From contig NZ_BMPI01000033.1 of the NCBI RefSeq assembly GCF_014647515.1, forward strand, positions 51,332 to 115,331: a stretch of DNA of 64,000 nucleotides. Direction: 5' to 3'. The position numbers were made by a program, and so were the translations under genes. Of this stretch, positions 26,446-35,049 are shown one piece after another. This DNA comes from Dactylosporangium sucinum (lineage in GTDB: Bacteria; Actinomycetota; Actinomycetes; Mycobacteriales; Micromonosporaceae). Position 1 is the stretch's first letter. Each line of letters starts with the position of its first letter. The notes beneath the pieces are model-generated. The model saw only the letters and a list, made by a program, of their open reading frames with translations. It did not search any database and was not told where the DNA came from.

Positions 26446-26461
26446 TCGAACATGCGTTCGA
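26446..26461. promoter_or_regulatory. Candidate operator for the MarR regulator
   Basis: TCGAACATGCGTTCGA, with six-base perfect arms, lies between the divergent marR and PPOX starts. The size fits a MarR dimer site. Extent and use are inferred. Confidence 0.5.
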
Positions 26462-26474
26462 GTACATTTTGGGT

Positions 26475-26981
26475 ATGGCAACGTGGGCAGACTTCGCCGC
26501 GGCCGAGCCACTGCTGGCGACGGCCATCCGCACGCTGGTGTGCCAGTATGGTCCGGGCCTGGGCTACCTCGCCACGGTGCGCCCCGACGGCGGCCCGCGG
26601 ATCCACCCGGTCTCCCCGGTGATCACGGACGAGGCGCTGTTCTGCTTCGTCCTGCCGTCGCCGAAACGCCACGACCTGGACCGCGACGGCCGCTACTCCC
26701 TGCACAGCTTCCCCGGCACGGACTCCGACGACGAGGCGTACCTGTCGGGGCGAGCCTGGCGGGTGACTTCGGACTCGGTGATCGCCCGCCTGGCCCGGGA
26801 GATGCGGGCCGCGCCGGGGGTGGACTGGAAGCTCTACGAGCTGACGGTTGACCTGGCAATGCTGGTCCGCCACGAGGCTCCGGCCACGTCCACGCGGACG
26901 GTCTGGAAGGCCCGCCCGGACCACATCCCAAGAGCAAGGCACAATGGTCCGTGCGCGGCGGCCGCGGATTCGGTACAGTAG
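26475..26981 (+). CDS. Pyridoxamine-5'-phosphate oxidase (PPOX)-fold protein
   Basis: A 168-residue split-barrel protein: LGYLATVRPDGGPRIHPVSPVITDEALFC in the N-terminal half and KRHDLDRDGRYSLHSF in the middle. This family binds FMN or F420 and often reduces small molecules. The substrate is unknown. The ATG at 26475 gives MATWADFAAAEP; an in-frame start at 26430 overlaps the operator. Divergent from, and probably controlled by, the MarR regulator. Confidence 0.8.
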   Translation: MATWADFAAAEPLLATAIRTLVCQYGPGLGYLATVRPDGGPRIHPVSPVITDEALFCFVLPSPKRHDLDRDGRYSLHSFPGTDSDDEAYLSGRAWRVTSDSVIARLAREMRAAPGVDWKLYELTVDLAMLVRHEAPATSTRTVWKARPDHIPRARHNGPCAAAADSVQ

Positions 26982-26990
26982 GCGTCGCTC

Positions 26991-27064
26991 GCGGGTGTAG
27001 TTCAATGGCAGAACATCAGCTTCCCAAGCTGACAGTGAGGGTTCGATTCCCTTCACCCGCTCCA
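26991..27064 (+). tRNA. tRNA-Gly (anticodon CCC), AICE attachment site
   Basis: GCGGGTG/CACCCGC form the acceptor stem, TCAGC-TTCCCAA-GCTGA the anticodon arm with CCC, and GAGGG-TTCGATT-CCCTT-like pairing the T arm. CCA is encoded at 27062-27064. Its 3' half, from the anticodon loop on, is repeated exactly at 45706-45747, so this is the integration site of the mobile element that follows. Confidence 0.95.
27021..27062 (+). repeat. attL core repeat (42 bp)
   Basis: Begins TTCCCAAGCTGACAGTGAGG and ends CACCCGCTC; it is inside tRNA-Gly and identical to 45706-45747. Insertion leaves the tRNA intact. Confidence 0.95.
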
Positions 27065-27071
27065 CACGCTC

Positions 27072-27109
27072 CGGCCCAGGTAGACGGCATGATCGCCGCA
27101 CCTGGGCCG
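27072..27109. terminator. Hairpin after tRNA-Gly and integrase gene
   Basis: CGGCCCAGGT at 27072-27081 pairs with ACCTGGGCCG at 27100-27109. It lies between the convergent tRNA and integrase genes, and could end both. Confidence 0.7.
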
Positions 27110-27155
27110 TCGTCGTTCTGATCTCTGCCGGGTGAGCGTGCCCCCTGCGTGCCCC

Positions 27156-28319
27156 TCAGCTCGCCACCGGGACGAGCGCGCCCGCCTGGCCGTCGTCGTC
27201 TTCGTCGTCCTTCGGGGCTCTGGACTGCTCGATCATCTGGCTGAGCCGGTCGGCGATGACCTGGTCGCGGCCCGCCGACTTGTGCAGGTAGATGAGCGCG
27301 GCCCGGGTCGTGGCGTGCCCCATCCGGTCCATGAGGTCGCGCAGGGTCGCGCCGGTCTCGGCCGCCCAGGTGTTCCCGGTGTGGCGGAGGTCGTGGAAGT
27401 GCATCTTCTCGACGCCGGCCGCGGTGAGGGCCTTCGTCCAGTGATCCTGGAAGTTCGACCGGCGCAGGGGGCCGCCCTTCGGGCCGACGAAGAGCAGCCC
27501 GTCCGGACCCTTCTCCGCGTACTCGTCGAGGTGGTGCGTGATCTCCGGCAGGATCGCCGCCGGTACGGTCACCACCCGCACGCCGGCCGTGGACTTCGGC
27601 GGGCCGAAGTGGAGCGAGCCGTCCGTCAGCTCGACGACCGCCCGCTCGACGACGATCGTCCCCGACTTCGCGTCTATGTGCCGCCGCGCCAGTCCTGCCA
27701 GTTCGCCCCACCGCAGGCTGTTGAAGCAGGCCAGCAGGACGAGCGCCCGGTACCTTGCCGGAACGTTCGCCGCGATGACGAAGACCTGTTCGAGGGTGGC
27801 GACCGGCCGCTCGGCGCTCTTCTCCTGGCCGGCGCCTGGGATCTGGCAGGGGTTCGTCGCGATGAGCCGGTCGGTCACGGCGGTGTTGAGGATCGCCCGC
27901 AGCAGCCGGTACGCCTTGGCGACCGTCACCGGGCCGAGGGCGGCGTCGAGCAGGTCGCGGCGCCAGCGCCGCAGGCGCGGCGTGGTGATCTCGGACAGCG
28001 CCAGCTCGCCGAGCGCCGGCACGATGTGCAGCCGCAGGAGCCCTTCGTACAGCACCAGGGTTCGCGGCCGGAGCGACGGCCGTTCGCGAATCCAGGCCGC
28101 GCCGTAGTCGCCGAGCCGGACCTTGCCGGCGTCCGGGTCCAGCCAGTCGCCGCGGGCGATGTCGGTCTCCTTGCGCGACAGCCACGATTCCGCGTCCTTC
28201 TTGCGCTCGAAGGTCTGCGGTGCTGGCCGGAGCACACCGTCCGGGCCGGGGTAGCGCGCCTGGTACCGGCCGGATGGGAGCTTGCGGACCCGTCCGAAGT
28301 GCCGTCGCTTCGCCGCCAT
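27156..28319 (-). CDS. int: Tyrosine-type site-specific integrase
   Basis: Catalyses integration and excision of the AICE at tRNA-Gly. The 387-residue protein has an N-terminal arm-binding region, a SAM-like core-binding domain (LGDYGAAWIRERPSLRPRT), and the catalytic domain with Arg in NSLRWGELAGL, HDLRH in the box II region, then MGHATTRAALIYLH with the active-site His and nucleophile Tyr. I chose the ATG at 28319 (MAAKRRHFG), which overlaps the excisionase stop by one base. The tail is acidic and next to attL. Confidence 0.93.
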   Translation of the reverse strand: MAAKRRHFGRVRKLPSGRYQARYPGPDGVLRPAPQTFERKKDAESWLSRKETDIARGDWLDPDAGKVRLGDYGAAWIRERPSLRPRTLVLYEGLLRLHIVPALGELALSEITTPRLRRWRRDLLDAALGPVTVAKAYRLLRAILNTAVTDRLIATNPCQIPGAGQEKSAERPVATLEQVFVIAANVPARYRALVLLACFNSLRWGELAGLARRHIDAKSGTIVVERAVVELTDGSLHFGPPKSTAGVRVVTVPAAILPEITHHLDEYAEKGPDGLLFVGPKGGPLRRSNFQDHWTKALTAAGVEKMHFHDLRHTGNTWAAETGATLRDLMDRMGHATTRAALIYLHKSAGRDQVIADRLSQMIEQSRAPKDDEDDDGQAGALVPVAS

Positions 28320-28525
28320 CAGGCTGCCCTCCGATCGTTGCCGAAACACCGAGCCGCGTTGACTCGGCTCTCATGGACGTAGGCAGCCAGGTCGCCGGAG
28401 GCGATCCGGACGTGCCGGCCGAGCTTGTGGTACGGGATGCGCCGCTCTTCGATGAGCCGGCGGACGAACCGGGGAGTGGTGTTGAGCCGCTGTGCCGCCT
28501 GGTCCACGGTCAGCAGGTCGTCCAC
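28319..28525 (-). CDS. xis: Excisionase (MerR-type helix-turn-helix)
   Basis: A 68-residue protein with the HTH_17/Xis pattern: LLTVDQAAQRLNTTPRFVRRLIEE, then IPYHKLGRHVRIASGDLAAYV. It probably directs excision by bending DNA at the att site. Its GTG start overlaps the rep stop by one base and its stop overlaps the integrase start, so the three are coupled. Confidence 0.9.
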   Translation of the reverse strand: MDDLLTVDQAAQRLNTTPRFVRRLIEERRIPYHKLGRHVRIASGDLAAYVHESRVNAARCFGNDRRAA

Positions 28526-30246
28526 TATGGAGCCTCCTTGTGGGTGGGTTCCTCGCTGTGGCTGGTTGCCGAAACAACCGGCGGGCCGTGGCGGGCCGCC
28601 TCGATCGCCGCTCTGAGTTCGGCGCGTTGCTGGATGCGGGCCGAGATGGCGCGCAGGAGCCGGTGTTGCAGCGGCGGCACGTCGGGGTCGTCCTGCCGGG
28701 CCATCTCCCAGGCGACCGGCGCCGGCTTGCCCGGTTCGCCGTCGACGGTGGGGACCTGGTCGTGGGCGTCAGAGATGCCGAGCAGCGCGCGGACCCAGGC
28801 GCGGGTGTCGTGCTTGTGGTCGGCGAGGGTCTTGCCGGACCACTGGCGGGAGACGAGCACCCGCCGGCCGCCCATGCCGAGGGTGGCGCGCTGGTGGACC
28901 TTGGCCTTGCACTTGCCCGGATGCTGGCCGGGCCGCGCCTTCTTCGGCTGGACGCCGTACCGCAGCCAGTTGGCGCACCGTTCGGAGCACGGCGTGTACC
29001 GCAGCTCGTGCCAGAACCGTTCCAGGTGAGCGCGCTGCCGGTCGGTCTCGGCCTGGTGGCAGGCGTCGACCGACTTGGTGAGGTACTTGGTCAGGTAGCC
29101 GATGAGCTTGTCGGCCTTCGGCGTGCCGCCGAGGACGCCTTCCGCGTGGACCTGCGGGCCGAACCGGGCGACGTGGACGGGTTCGGCGTCCGGGTCGGCG
29201 TCGACCTGGTCGAGCGCCTCATTCCAGGTGGGCAGCGGCGCCCGGGTGTCCGGGTCGACGTACCCGCCGCCGTCCGGATCCCAGATGGGCGCGTCGTGCT
29301 CGTCGTAGCGCACCACGTCGACCGGAGGCCACCACACCTGGTGGTACGTGGCCGCCGCGATCCGGCGCAGCAGCTCCCGCGGCATCGTGCCGCGCATTGC
29401 GAAGTGCGCGTGCGGCGCGAGCCGGCGTTGCGGCTCGACGGCGCCGAAGTACTGCACCGACCAGCCCGCCGCCCGCCTGGCGTTCTGCCAGAAGCGATCC
29501 AGCAGCGCCGGGAAGTGCACCGCGTCCCAGGCAGCGCGGCGGTAGTCGTACGTGCTCGGGTTGACCGGAGTTCCGTCCTCCCGGACGCGGCCATAGCTGT
29601 CGAGCGTGAGCGTCAGGAACGTGGACGGCTGGAACACCTGCCCGTCGCGGCCCTCAAAGGTCCGGCCGACCGTCTTGGGCAGCACCTTGAGCCGGGGCAG
29701 GTCCGGGGCATCCTGCCGCCGCTTGGTCGACCGGACCCGCCGCTCCGGCTTCGGCTCGCCGTCCGGGCTCTTGCCAACCGGTGTGAGCCGGCCCCGCATG
29801 CCCGACTCAGTGATCGCCTGGTCAAGCTCGACGATCGCCGCTTCGAGCTCGGCGACCTGGTCCCACTCGGCCGCCGCTTCGGCGCGGCCCCGCTCGAAGA
29901 CGAAGTGTGCCCGAAGCACGATCAGCGCCCGCTGTTCGTCGGTCGGCTCATCCGGCTCAGGGAGCGGTTCGTCCGGCCGGTGCCAGCCCTCCCGGCACTG
30001 CTGCTGACGTAGCCGCCGTGCCCGCTTGGCGCAGGGTGGGCACTTGTCCTCGCGGGTGGCGCCGCAGGGCAGGTCGATCACTTCGGTCTGCCCGGTGCCG
30101 AGGTCGGTGCGGCGCAGCAGGACCGGACGGATGCACACGCCGTAGTCCTGCGCGAGTTGGCGCAGCGCGTCGACCGCCCGGGGCATGGCGAACCGCGCGG
30201 CGCGTGAGCCGGGCCGAGCCGCAATCTCCTCGTGGACCACCGTCAC
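28525..30246 (-). CDS. RepSA-type rolling-circle replication initiator
   Basis: Nicks and joins DNA to start replication of the excised AICE. The 573-residue protein has an N-terminal cysteine cluster (CPPCAKRARR), the RCR motifs (FLTLTLDSYG for motif I, APHAHFAMRG with the HUH-like His-x-His for motif II), and YLTKYLTKS with the candidate nicking Tyr for motif III. A second cysteine/histidine stretch lies at CSERCANWLRYG. This family is typical of AICEs such as pSAM2. It starts ATG or GTG near 30246 and overlaps the upstream DUF2637 stop by four bases. Confidence 0.88.
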   Translation of the reverse strand: MTVVHEEIAARPGSRAARFAMPRAVDALRQLAQDYGVCIRPVLLRRTDLGTGQTEVIDLPCGATREDKCPPCAKRARRLRQQQCREGWHRPDEPLPEPDEPTDEQRALIVLRAHFVFERGRAEAAAEWDQVAELEAAIVELDQAITESGMRGRLTPVGKSPDGEPKPERRVRSTKRRQDAPDLPRLKVLPKTVGRTFEGRDGQVFQPSTFLTLTLDSYGRVREDGTPVNPSTYDYRRAAWDAVHFPALLDRFWQNARRAAGWSVQYFGAVEPQRRLAPHAHFAMRGTMPRELLRRIAAATYHQVWWPPVDVVRYDEHDAPIWDPDGGGYVDPDTRAPLPTWNEALDQVDADPDAEPVHVARFGPQVHAEGVLGGTPKADKLIGYLTKYLTKSVDACHQAETDRQRAHLERFWHELRYTPCSERCANWLRYGVQPKKARPGQHPGKCKAKVHQRATLGMGGRRVLVSRQWSGKTLADHKHDTRAWVRALLGISDAHDQVPTVDGEPGKPAPVAWEMARQDDPDVPPLQHRLLRAISARIQQRAELRAAIEAARHGPPVVSATSHSEEPTHKEAP

Positions 30247-30779
30247 CGGGGACCACTGCCGTTGGCTCGGGCGAATGCGGTCGGCGACACCGGCAGCACC
30301 GCGGTTGTCGGCCGGATTACGGGTGTCGGCGTGGCGTCTTTGCTCACCGGGATGACCGGCGCCGGTTCGGGTTCGGTGGGCGTGGGTGAGGCCGGCGCCG
30401 CCGGGCTGGACAGGACCAGCTTGATGAGCGCGAGGAAGCCGAGCGCCGGTACGGCCGAGATGAGCCAGCCGGACACGCCCGGCTTCGCCTCTGCGAACTG
30501 ACCGGCGAGGGACAGCGCGACCGCGCCGATGATGAGCGCGACCGGGTATCGGCCGACCGGGATGCCCCGGCGTCGCCGCCGACGAGCCTCCAGGCCGGCG
30601 GCGAGCGGGATCAACTCCGTTACCATCGCGTTGGCCCAGCCGAACCAGTCGCCGGTGCCGTCGGGCGAGTTGTGCATGGTCCAGTCGTGGACGTGGGTGA
30701 AGGAAGCAGCACCCGCCATGCCGGCCACGGCCAGCAGGATGAGCACCTGTGCGCCGGACTCGGCGCGCTCCCTGGTCAT
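30243..30779 (-). CDS. DUF2637 membrane protein of AICEs
   Basis: A 178-residue protein with an N-terminal helix (about residues 11-27), the DUF2637 pattern SFTHVHDWTMHNSPDGTGDWFGWANAMVTELIPL, two further hydrophobic segments (about 75-90 and 102-125) and a Pro-rich tail. These proteins are found in AICE transfer and replication modules; a role in spread is inferred. The ATG at 30779 overlaps the stop of the next upstream gene. Confidence 0.82.
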   Translation of the reverse strand: MTRERAESGAQVLILLAVAGMAGAASFTHVHDWTMHNSPDGTGDWFGWANAMVTELIPLAAGLEARRRRRRGIPVGRYPVALIIGAVALSLAGQFAEAKPGVSGWLISAVPALGFLALIKLVLSSPAAPASPTPTEPEPAPVIPVSKDATPTPVIRPTTAVLPVSPTAFARANGSGPR

Positions 30780-31183
30780 CCGGCCGCCCGGAGCGCGGGC
30801 CGGCCGGTCTCCTTGGCAGCGGCGAGGATCGCCGAGGCCGCCAGGTCGACGCCGGCCGTGAGCATGCGCGCCTGGAGCGCGGCGACCTGGTCGTCGCTGT
30901 CGAGCCGCACCGACAGGCGCAGCTCGACGTGTCCAGCCCGGCTGAGTGTCTCGACCCGGCTTGCCATCAGCGTGCCGTAGTCGGTGCGCCACACCAGGGG
31001 CTCTGACCGGTGCTCACCCCCGGAGTAGCCGTGCTGGGCGGTGCACCGGTGATCCGAGGCGCACCAGCTGGGGCAGGCCCGCGCCGCCCCGAACCAGCGG
31101 CGGCGCGTCGTCGTACGTTCGGTGTGCCCACCGCGCAGCGCGGCGGCAAGGTTGCGGGCGGCGGCCCAGGCACGAGCGTTCAT
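30776..31183 (-). CDS. DUF6907-type small protein of AICEs
   Basis: A 135-residue protein with the pattern CPSWCASDHRC...HRSEPLVW near the centre, which I recognise as DUF6907-like, then an amphipathic C-terminus. Function unknown; it co-occurs with FtsK-like and Rep proteins. The ATG at 31183 overlaps the pump gene stop as ATGA. Confidence 0.72.
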   Translation of the reverse strand: MNARAWAAARNLAAALRGGHTERTTTRRRWFGAARACPSWCASDHRCTAQHGYSGGEHRSEPLVWRTDYGTLMASRVETLSRAGHVELRLSVRLDSDDQVAALQARMLTAGVDLAASAILAAAKETGRPALRAAG

Positions 31184-32610
31184 GCCACACCTCCGTTCGG
31201 GACGGCGCGCAGCCGGCCGTAGTCGTGTGCGAGTTCGGTGATCGCGTCGTCGTCGAGGTACGAGAACCGCACCCGCATGGGGGTCGGGTCGCCGTCGAGG
31301 ACGACGTACGCGACGCCTGGTGCACTGCGGGGAATCCGGTCGCAGAGCGCGCCCCGGTCGCGGGCGCCTTCGCCGAGGGTGAGGTCGACGTGCGCCTCTT
31401 CGGTGAGCCGCAGCCCGATCCGGGTGGGGAACAGGTCGCGGAACGGCAGGACTTCCTTGCGCGGGTCTTGCAGGCAGGCGACGACGTGGACGCCGACCGC
31501 GCGGCCCTGGGTGAGCAGCACACCGAGCGCGGCTTTGATGCGGTCCTTGGTCTGCCGGTCGGTCAGGTACGCGGTGAGCGCGGCCAGCTCGTCGATGACG
31601 ATGACGTACAGCGGATCGGCCACGGTCGGCACGTGCTGGCGGGTCTTGCCGCGCAGGCGAGCGGTTCGCTCGCGCATCGTGGCAACGGCCTCTTCGAGCA
31701 TGTCGGCCATCGCCTTGAAGTCCTCGCAGGCGAACCGGGCGAACAGCGGCAGGCCAGCGCCGAGTTCCATGCCGCCCTTCGGGTCGAACGCCCACACCCG
31801 CACCAGACCCGAGGCGATGCCCCCGGCGAGCGACTGCAGCAGTGACCAGATAACGGAGCCCTTCCCGGCGTCGGTGGCGCCGACGACGAGCACCTGCGTG
31901 CCGAACAGCCGAAGCGTGTACGTCTCGCCGTCCTCACGCCGGGCCAGCGGCAGCGCCGTGAAGTCCGGCACGGGGACCACCGGGAACGGTGCGACCGTCT
32001 CGGTGAGCGGGTCGCCGCGCAGCAGCGTCACCGTCACCAGGTCCGGACGCGAACCGGCCGACACCCGCGACGCGCGAGCCCCGAACGTGTGCGCGAGCCG
32101 CTCCGACACCTTGGCGAAGTCGTCGGGGATCTGCCCGGTGACCATGCGGACGGTCAGTTCGTCGGCCACGCCGTTGCAGCGCACCCGCTTGAGCACCGGC
32201 ACGACGGTCTGGCCGTCGAAGCTGACCGACAGCTTGGCCGTCGCCATCGCCGGCAGCCATTGCCGCCGGTACGACCAGCGCCGCCAGCGCGACAGCACCG
32301 GGTACCAGGCGAACCGCTCGAACGTCGGGCGATGCCCGAGGCACCAGCCGACCGCCAGCGCGACGACCCCGCCGACCAGGCCGACCGGACCTGCCCAGCC
32401 ATAGCGCAGGTAGAGCCAGCCGAGCAGGAGCGCCGGCCCGCTGACGTGCCAGTGCCGCACCGCCAGGACGACGAGGCGGACGCTGGCCTTGACCGTCCAG
32501 CCGGCCAGCAGTAGCCACAGCGGCACCTTGATGTACGGAGTGCGGATGTTGAACGGGGCCGGCTCGATGCGCTCTCCCCGGATCACGTTGACCAGCGGCA
32601 TGACGGTCAC
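31180..32610 (-). CDS. FtsK/SpoIIIE-type (TraB-like) DNA translocase
   Basis: Pumps double-stranded DNA between mycelial cells during AICE transfer. The 476-residue protein has two N-terminal transmembrane segments (about residues 33-50 and 66-88, with more near the end of the first domain), an FtsK-type ATPase with Walker A GATDAGKGSVIW, and Walker B YVIVIDELAAL, then sensor motifs. The gamma-like winged helix that binds TRS repeats is not obvious. I chose GTG 32610, whose GTGA overlaps the previous stop; ATG 32601 is three residues inside. Confidence 0.88.
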   Translation of the reverse strand: MTVMPLVNVIRGERIEPAPFNIRTPYIKVPLWLLLAGWTVKASVRLVVLAVRHWHVSGPALLLGWLYLRYGWAGPVGLVGGVVALAVGWCLGHRPTFERFAWYPVLSRWRRWSYRRQWLPAMATAKLSVSFDGQTVVPVLKRVRCNGVADELTVRMVTGQIPDDFAKVSERLAHTFGARASRVSAGSRPDLVTVTLLRGDPLTETVAPFPVVPVPDFTALPLARREDGETYTLRLFGTQVLVVGATDAGKGSVIWSLLQSLAGGIASGLVRVWAFDPKGGMELGAGLPLFARFACEDFKAMADMLEEAVATMRERTARLRGKTRQHVPTVADPLYVIVIDELAALTAYLTDRQTKDRIKAALGVLLTQGRAVGVHVVACLQDPRKEVLPFRDLFPTRIGLRLTEEAHVDLTLGEGARDRGALCDRIPRSAPGVAYVVLDGDPTPMRVRFSYLDDDAITELAHDYGRLRAVPNGGVA

Positions 32611-33008
32611 CCCCGCCCGTCGACGGTTGTGAACAGCGCGCCCTGTCCGGCCGGCGCCGGTCGCCGGCGCGAGACCCGACGCCGAACAGACCGGGCCATC
32701 GGCACCGCAGGGGCCGCCGCGGCGGCGGTCGCCGGGGGCGGGCCGATGTGGCGCAGCATCGTTGGCAGCCACTGGCCGCGCCCTAGCACTGCGCGGAGGT
32801 CGGTGCGGTCGGCCACGTGCGGGGCGATCAGATCCGGGTCGAGCCGGCGCAGCTTGACGACCGTACGGGCCAGCGCCGCAGCCGCCCCGGCGATGTCGAC
32901 GAGCGCGGCGACCCGCACCGCGTCGCTCGGCACGGTGGTGTAGATGTCGCGGGCCGTGCGAATCGCCGGTCCGGCGAGCGTCGCGACCGTTGCACGCTTG
33001 GTCTTCAT
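32607..33008 (-). CDS. Small AICE protein, unknown
   Basis: A 133-residue protein (MKTKRATVATLAGPAIRTAR at the start), Ala-rich with a basic tail (RSVRRRVSRRRPAP). No membrane segment. It is translationally coupled to the pump gene by a GTGA overlap, and its own start overlaps the stop of the zinc-ribbon gene. I do not recognise its family. Confidence 0.65.
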   Translation of the reverse strand: MKTKRATVATLAGPAIRTARDIYTTVPSDAVRVAALVDIAGAAAALARTVVKLRRLDPDLIAPHVADRTDLRAVLGRGQWLPTMLRHIGPPPATAAAAAPAVPMARSVRRRVSRRRPAPAGQGALFTTVDGRG

Positions 33009-33160
33009 CGCCGACCGCCGCTCTTCGCGGCCTGGTCGCCGCAGTTGGTGCAGCGCTCGACATTCTGGGGCAGTGCGGTGAGCTGCCCGCAGTCGGAGCA
33101 CGTCCGCCAGATCGCGCCGTCGGGTGCCGTGATCCGGGCAGCGTGAACTACCTTGGCCAT
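33005..33160 (-). CDS. Zinc-ribbon small protein
   Basis: A 51-residue protein with two CxxC knuckles, CSDCGQ and CTNCGD, spaced as in a zinc ribbon. It is coupled to the gene after it. A role in DNA or protein contact is inferred from the fold only. Confidence 0.65.
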   Translation of the reverse strand: MAKVVHAARITAPDGAIWRTCSDCGQLTALPQNVERCTNCGDQAAKSGGRR

Positions 33161-33249
33161 TACAGCCTCTCCTGTAAGGGGTTCGGGGTTGAGCGCGGGG
33201 GCGGGGAACTCTTGCCGGAGGAAGCCCGCCCCCGTCGCGTTGTTTGTGC

Positions 33250-33696
33250 TCAGGCCGCCGTCGGGACCGTGCGGGCCATCTCGCCCGGCGCCACCAACGC
33301 GCCGGCCCGGATCGACCACGCCAGCCGAGCGCGGCACTTGTGCGGCTTACGCTCGCCCTTGCAGCCGGTCGAGTCGTTGTACGGCGTCACGGTCAGGTCG
33401 GTGAACGCCACCGGCGTGACCGTGAACCCGCCGAGGTCGATGCCCTGGGGCGGCACCGGCTGATGCGGCGCAGCAATCTTGACCTTGACCTCGGTCGAGC
33501 GGCCGAACTTGCCGGCCTCCGGGTCCTGGTCCATCACCTTGACGACCCACAGGCGCACCCCGTGCTCGTCGCGCGCCTGGTTGTCGTCCTCGCGGAGCCG
33601 GTCGAAGTCGACCAGCTTGTCGACGCTGAGGAACAGCGCCCCGTTCGGGAACACGTACTCGAACGGCACGGGGATTTTGATCGAGTTGGGTACCAC
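33250..33696 (-). CDS. Conserved AICE protein, first gene of the replication/transfer operon
   Basis: A 148-residue protein, mostly beta-strand by appearance (IPVPFEYVFPNGALFLSVDKLVDF, VRLWVVKVMD, GGFTVTPVAFTDLTVTPYN). I do not recognise a named family. The GTG at 33696 has GGAGGG nine bases upstream. It stands at the head of the operon and directly below the operator at 33722-33780; in pSAM2 the gene in a like position (pra) is an activator repressed by the GntR protein KorSA, but this similarity is of position, not shown in sequence. Confidence 0.65.
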   Translation of the reverse strand: MVPNSIKIPVPFEYVFPNGALFLSVDKLVDFDRLREDDNQARDEHGVRLWVVKVMDQDPEAGKFGRSTEVKVKIAAPHQPVPPQGIDLGGFTVTPVAFTDLTVTPYNDSTGCKGERKPHKCRARLAWSIRAGALVAPGEMARTVPTAA

Positions 33697-33721
33697 GCTT
33701 GGCTTCCCTCCGCTGCTTAAG

Positions 33722-33780
33722 CTTGGTTACTTGACTAACCAAGTCAGTCAAGCGTGACATGACCAACATGGCTAGTCAAG
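33722..33780. promoter_or_regulatory. GntR operator cluster 1
   Basis: CTTGGTTA-CTTGAC-TAACCAAG at 33722-33743 is an inverted repeat. It overlaps TTGACT (33731-33736) paired with AGTCAA (33746-33751). A further half-site GGCTAGTCAA lies near 33770-33779. The same half-site occurs at 35050-35074. This should control the operon beginning at 33696. Confidence 0.65.
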
Positions 33781-33797
33781 CTTCGAGCGAAGGTTGT

Positions 33798-34529
33798 TTA
33801 TGCGAGCGCGAACGTTGCGGTCAGCTCGCCGACGGTCCGGGCAACGATCGTGTCGACGGCGAACAGCGGCCGGTCGGCAGCGTCGAGGACCGTGAGCAGC
33901 ACCGTCGCGGCGCATCGCTGCCGGTCGGTCTGTAGGACCGCCGCCTCTTGCGTCGAAGGACGCCGTGCGCCGAGTCGCTCCACCACATGACGAGCGACGA
34001 GTCCCCGGCTGCGCCGTACGGAGTCGACGAGCCCTTCGACGAGCAGGGCCTTCGCCGCCAGCTCCGTACCCTGGGCGAGGTTCGCCGGCAGATACGCCAC
34101 GCTCACCGCGGCCGGTCTGGCGTCGGCCGCGGTGAGCAGTCGGTGCCGAGCGATCAGCGGAGAGCCGCTCGGCACCGACATTGCGATCGCCACGTGCGCC
34201 GGCGCCCGCACGAGCCCAACGCCGAGCAGCTCGACATCGGCGAACGTGTCGGGCCGCAGCAGTCGACGGACACGCTCAGGCGCGATCGGCGCCCCGGTGT
34301 GGCCCCGAGGCAGGACGATTCGGCCCTTCCCCTGCACGCCTTCGAGCCAGCCGTGTTGACGGAGGAACTCCAGCGCGCGAACGACCGTCGACCGGGACGC
34401 CCCGAACTCACGCACGAGCTGCGATTCGCTCGGTAGCAGGTCGCCGACTCGGTACGTTCCCTGCTCGATCCGACGCTGAAGCGCGTTGACGATCTCGGCG
34501 TACTTCGGCGTGTTGGGCGTGATGGGCAC
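33798..34529 (-). CDS. GntR-family transcriptional regulator (UTRA type) 1
   Basis: A 243-residue repressor, the likely KorSA equivalent, with an N-terminal winged helix (PKYAEIVNALQRRIEQGTY, LLPSESQLVREFGASRSTVVRALEFLR) and a C-terminal UTRA-type effector domain (PLIARHRLLTAADARPAAV, DTIVARTVGELTATFALA). The effector is unknown. I start at the GTG at 34529; a TTG at 34547 would add six residues. It is followed by operator cluster 1. Confidence 0.85.
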   Translation of the reverse strand: MPITPNTPKYAEIVNALQRRIEQGTYRVGDLLPSESQLVREFGASRSTVVRALEFLRQHGWLEGVQGKGRIVLPRGHTGAPIAPERVRRLLRPDTFADVELLGVGLVRAPAHVAIAMSVPSGSPLIARHRLLTAADARPAAVSVAYLPANLAQGTELAAKALLVEGLVDSVRRSRGLVARHVVERLGARRPSTQEAAVLQTDRQRCAATVLLTVLDAADRPLFAVDTIVARTVGELTATFALA

Positions 34530-34550
34530 GAGCGCGCTACCCGACAACCA

Positions 34551-34877
34551 TCACCGGGAGACTTCGACCGCTTGTGAAGCCAACGGGTCGAACTCCTCCG
34601 GCGCGCACGTCGATAGCAGATCCCTCAACATCCCGACCAGTTCGGTTGCCTGGCTGGGGCTGAGGTCGTTGCCCTCGCCAGTGCCGCCGGGGAACTCGAC
34701 CAGGACGTTGGTCGGCCGGCCGTCGAACTTCCACAGCGACACGTCCACCGACAAACCGGTGTCCGGGTCGAACGACCCGTGCAGCCGCTGGGACCGATGC
34801 ATGCACCATGCGGCACCCTTCCGGCCAGCGCTGCACTGCTGCCGATCACACCATTGCGGGTGTACCAATTCGCTCAC
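34551..34877 (-). CDS. DUF6907-like small protein
   Basis: A 108-residue protein with HPQWCDRQQCSAGRKGAAWCMHRS, then a beta-rich segment (LSVDVSLWKFDGRPTNVLVEF) and a helical end that includes SPSQATELVGMLRDLL. It is similar in pattern to the gene at 30776-31183. The GTG has GGAGGCGTAACA upstream. It lies before GntR 1 in the same direction. Confidence 0.68.
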   Translation of the reverse strand: MSELVHPQWCDRQQCSAGRKGAAWCMHRSQRLHGSFDPDTGLSVDVSLWKFDGRPTNVLVEFPGGTGEGNDLSPSQATELVGMLRDLLSTCAPEEFDPLASQAVEVSR

Positions 34878-35049
34878 TGTTACGCCTCCGATCGCTGCGA
34901 TTCCTCAGAAGCTGAGTTGTGGAGCGACACCGGGACGGGCGGGAGATGGGATCCATACGATTGGTTATCGCGGTAGTCCTCACGCCTCCACCCGCCCCGG
35001 CGCCGGCCTGATCCGGGTGGAGCCCGATGAAGCGCTAACCCGGAAGCGG

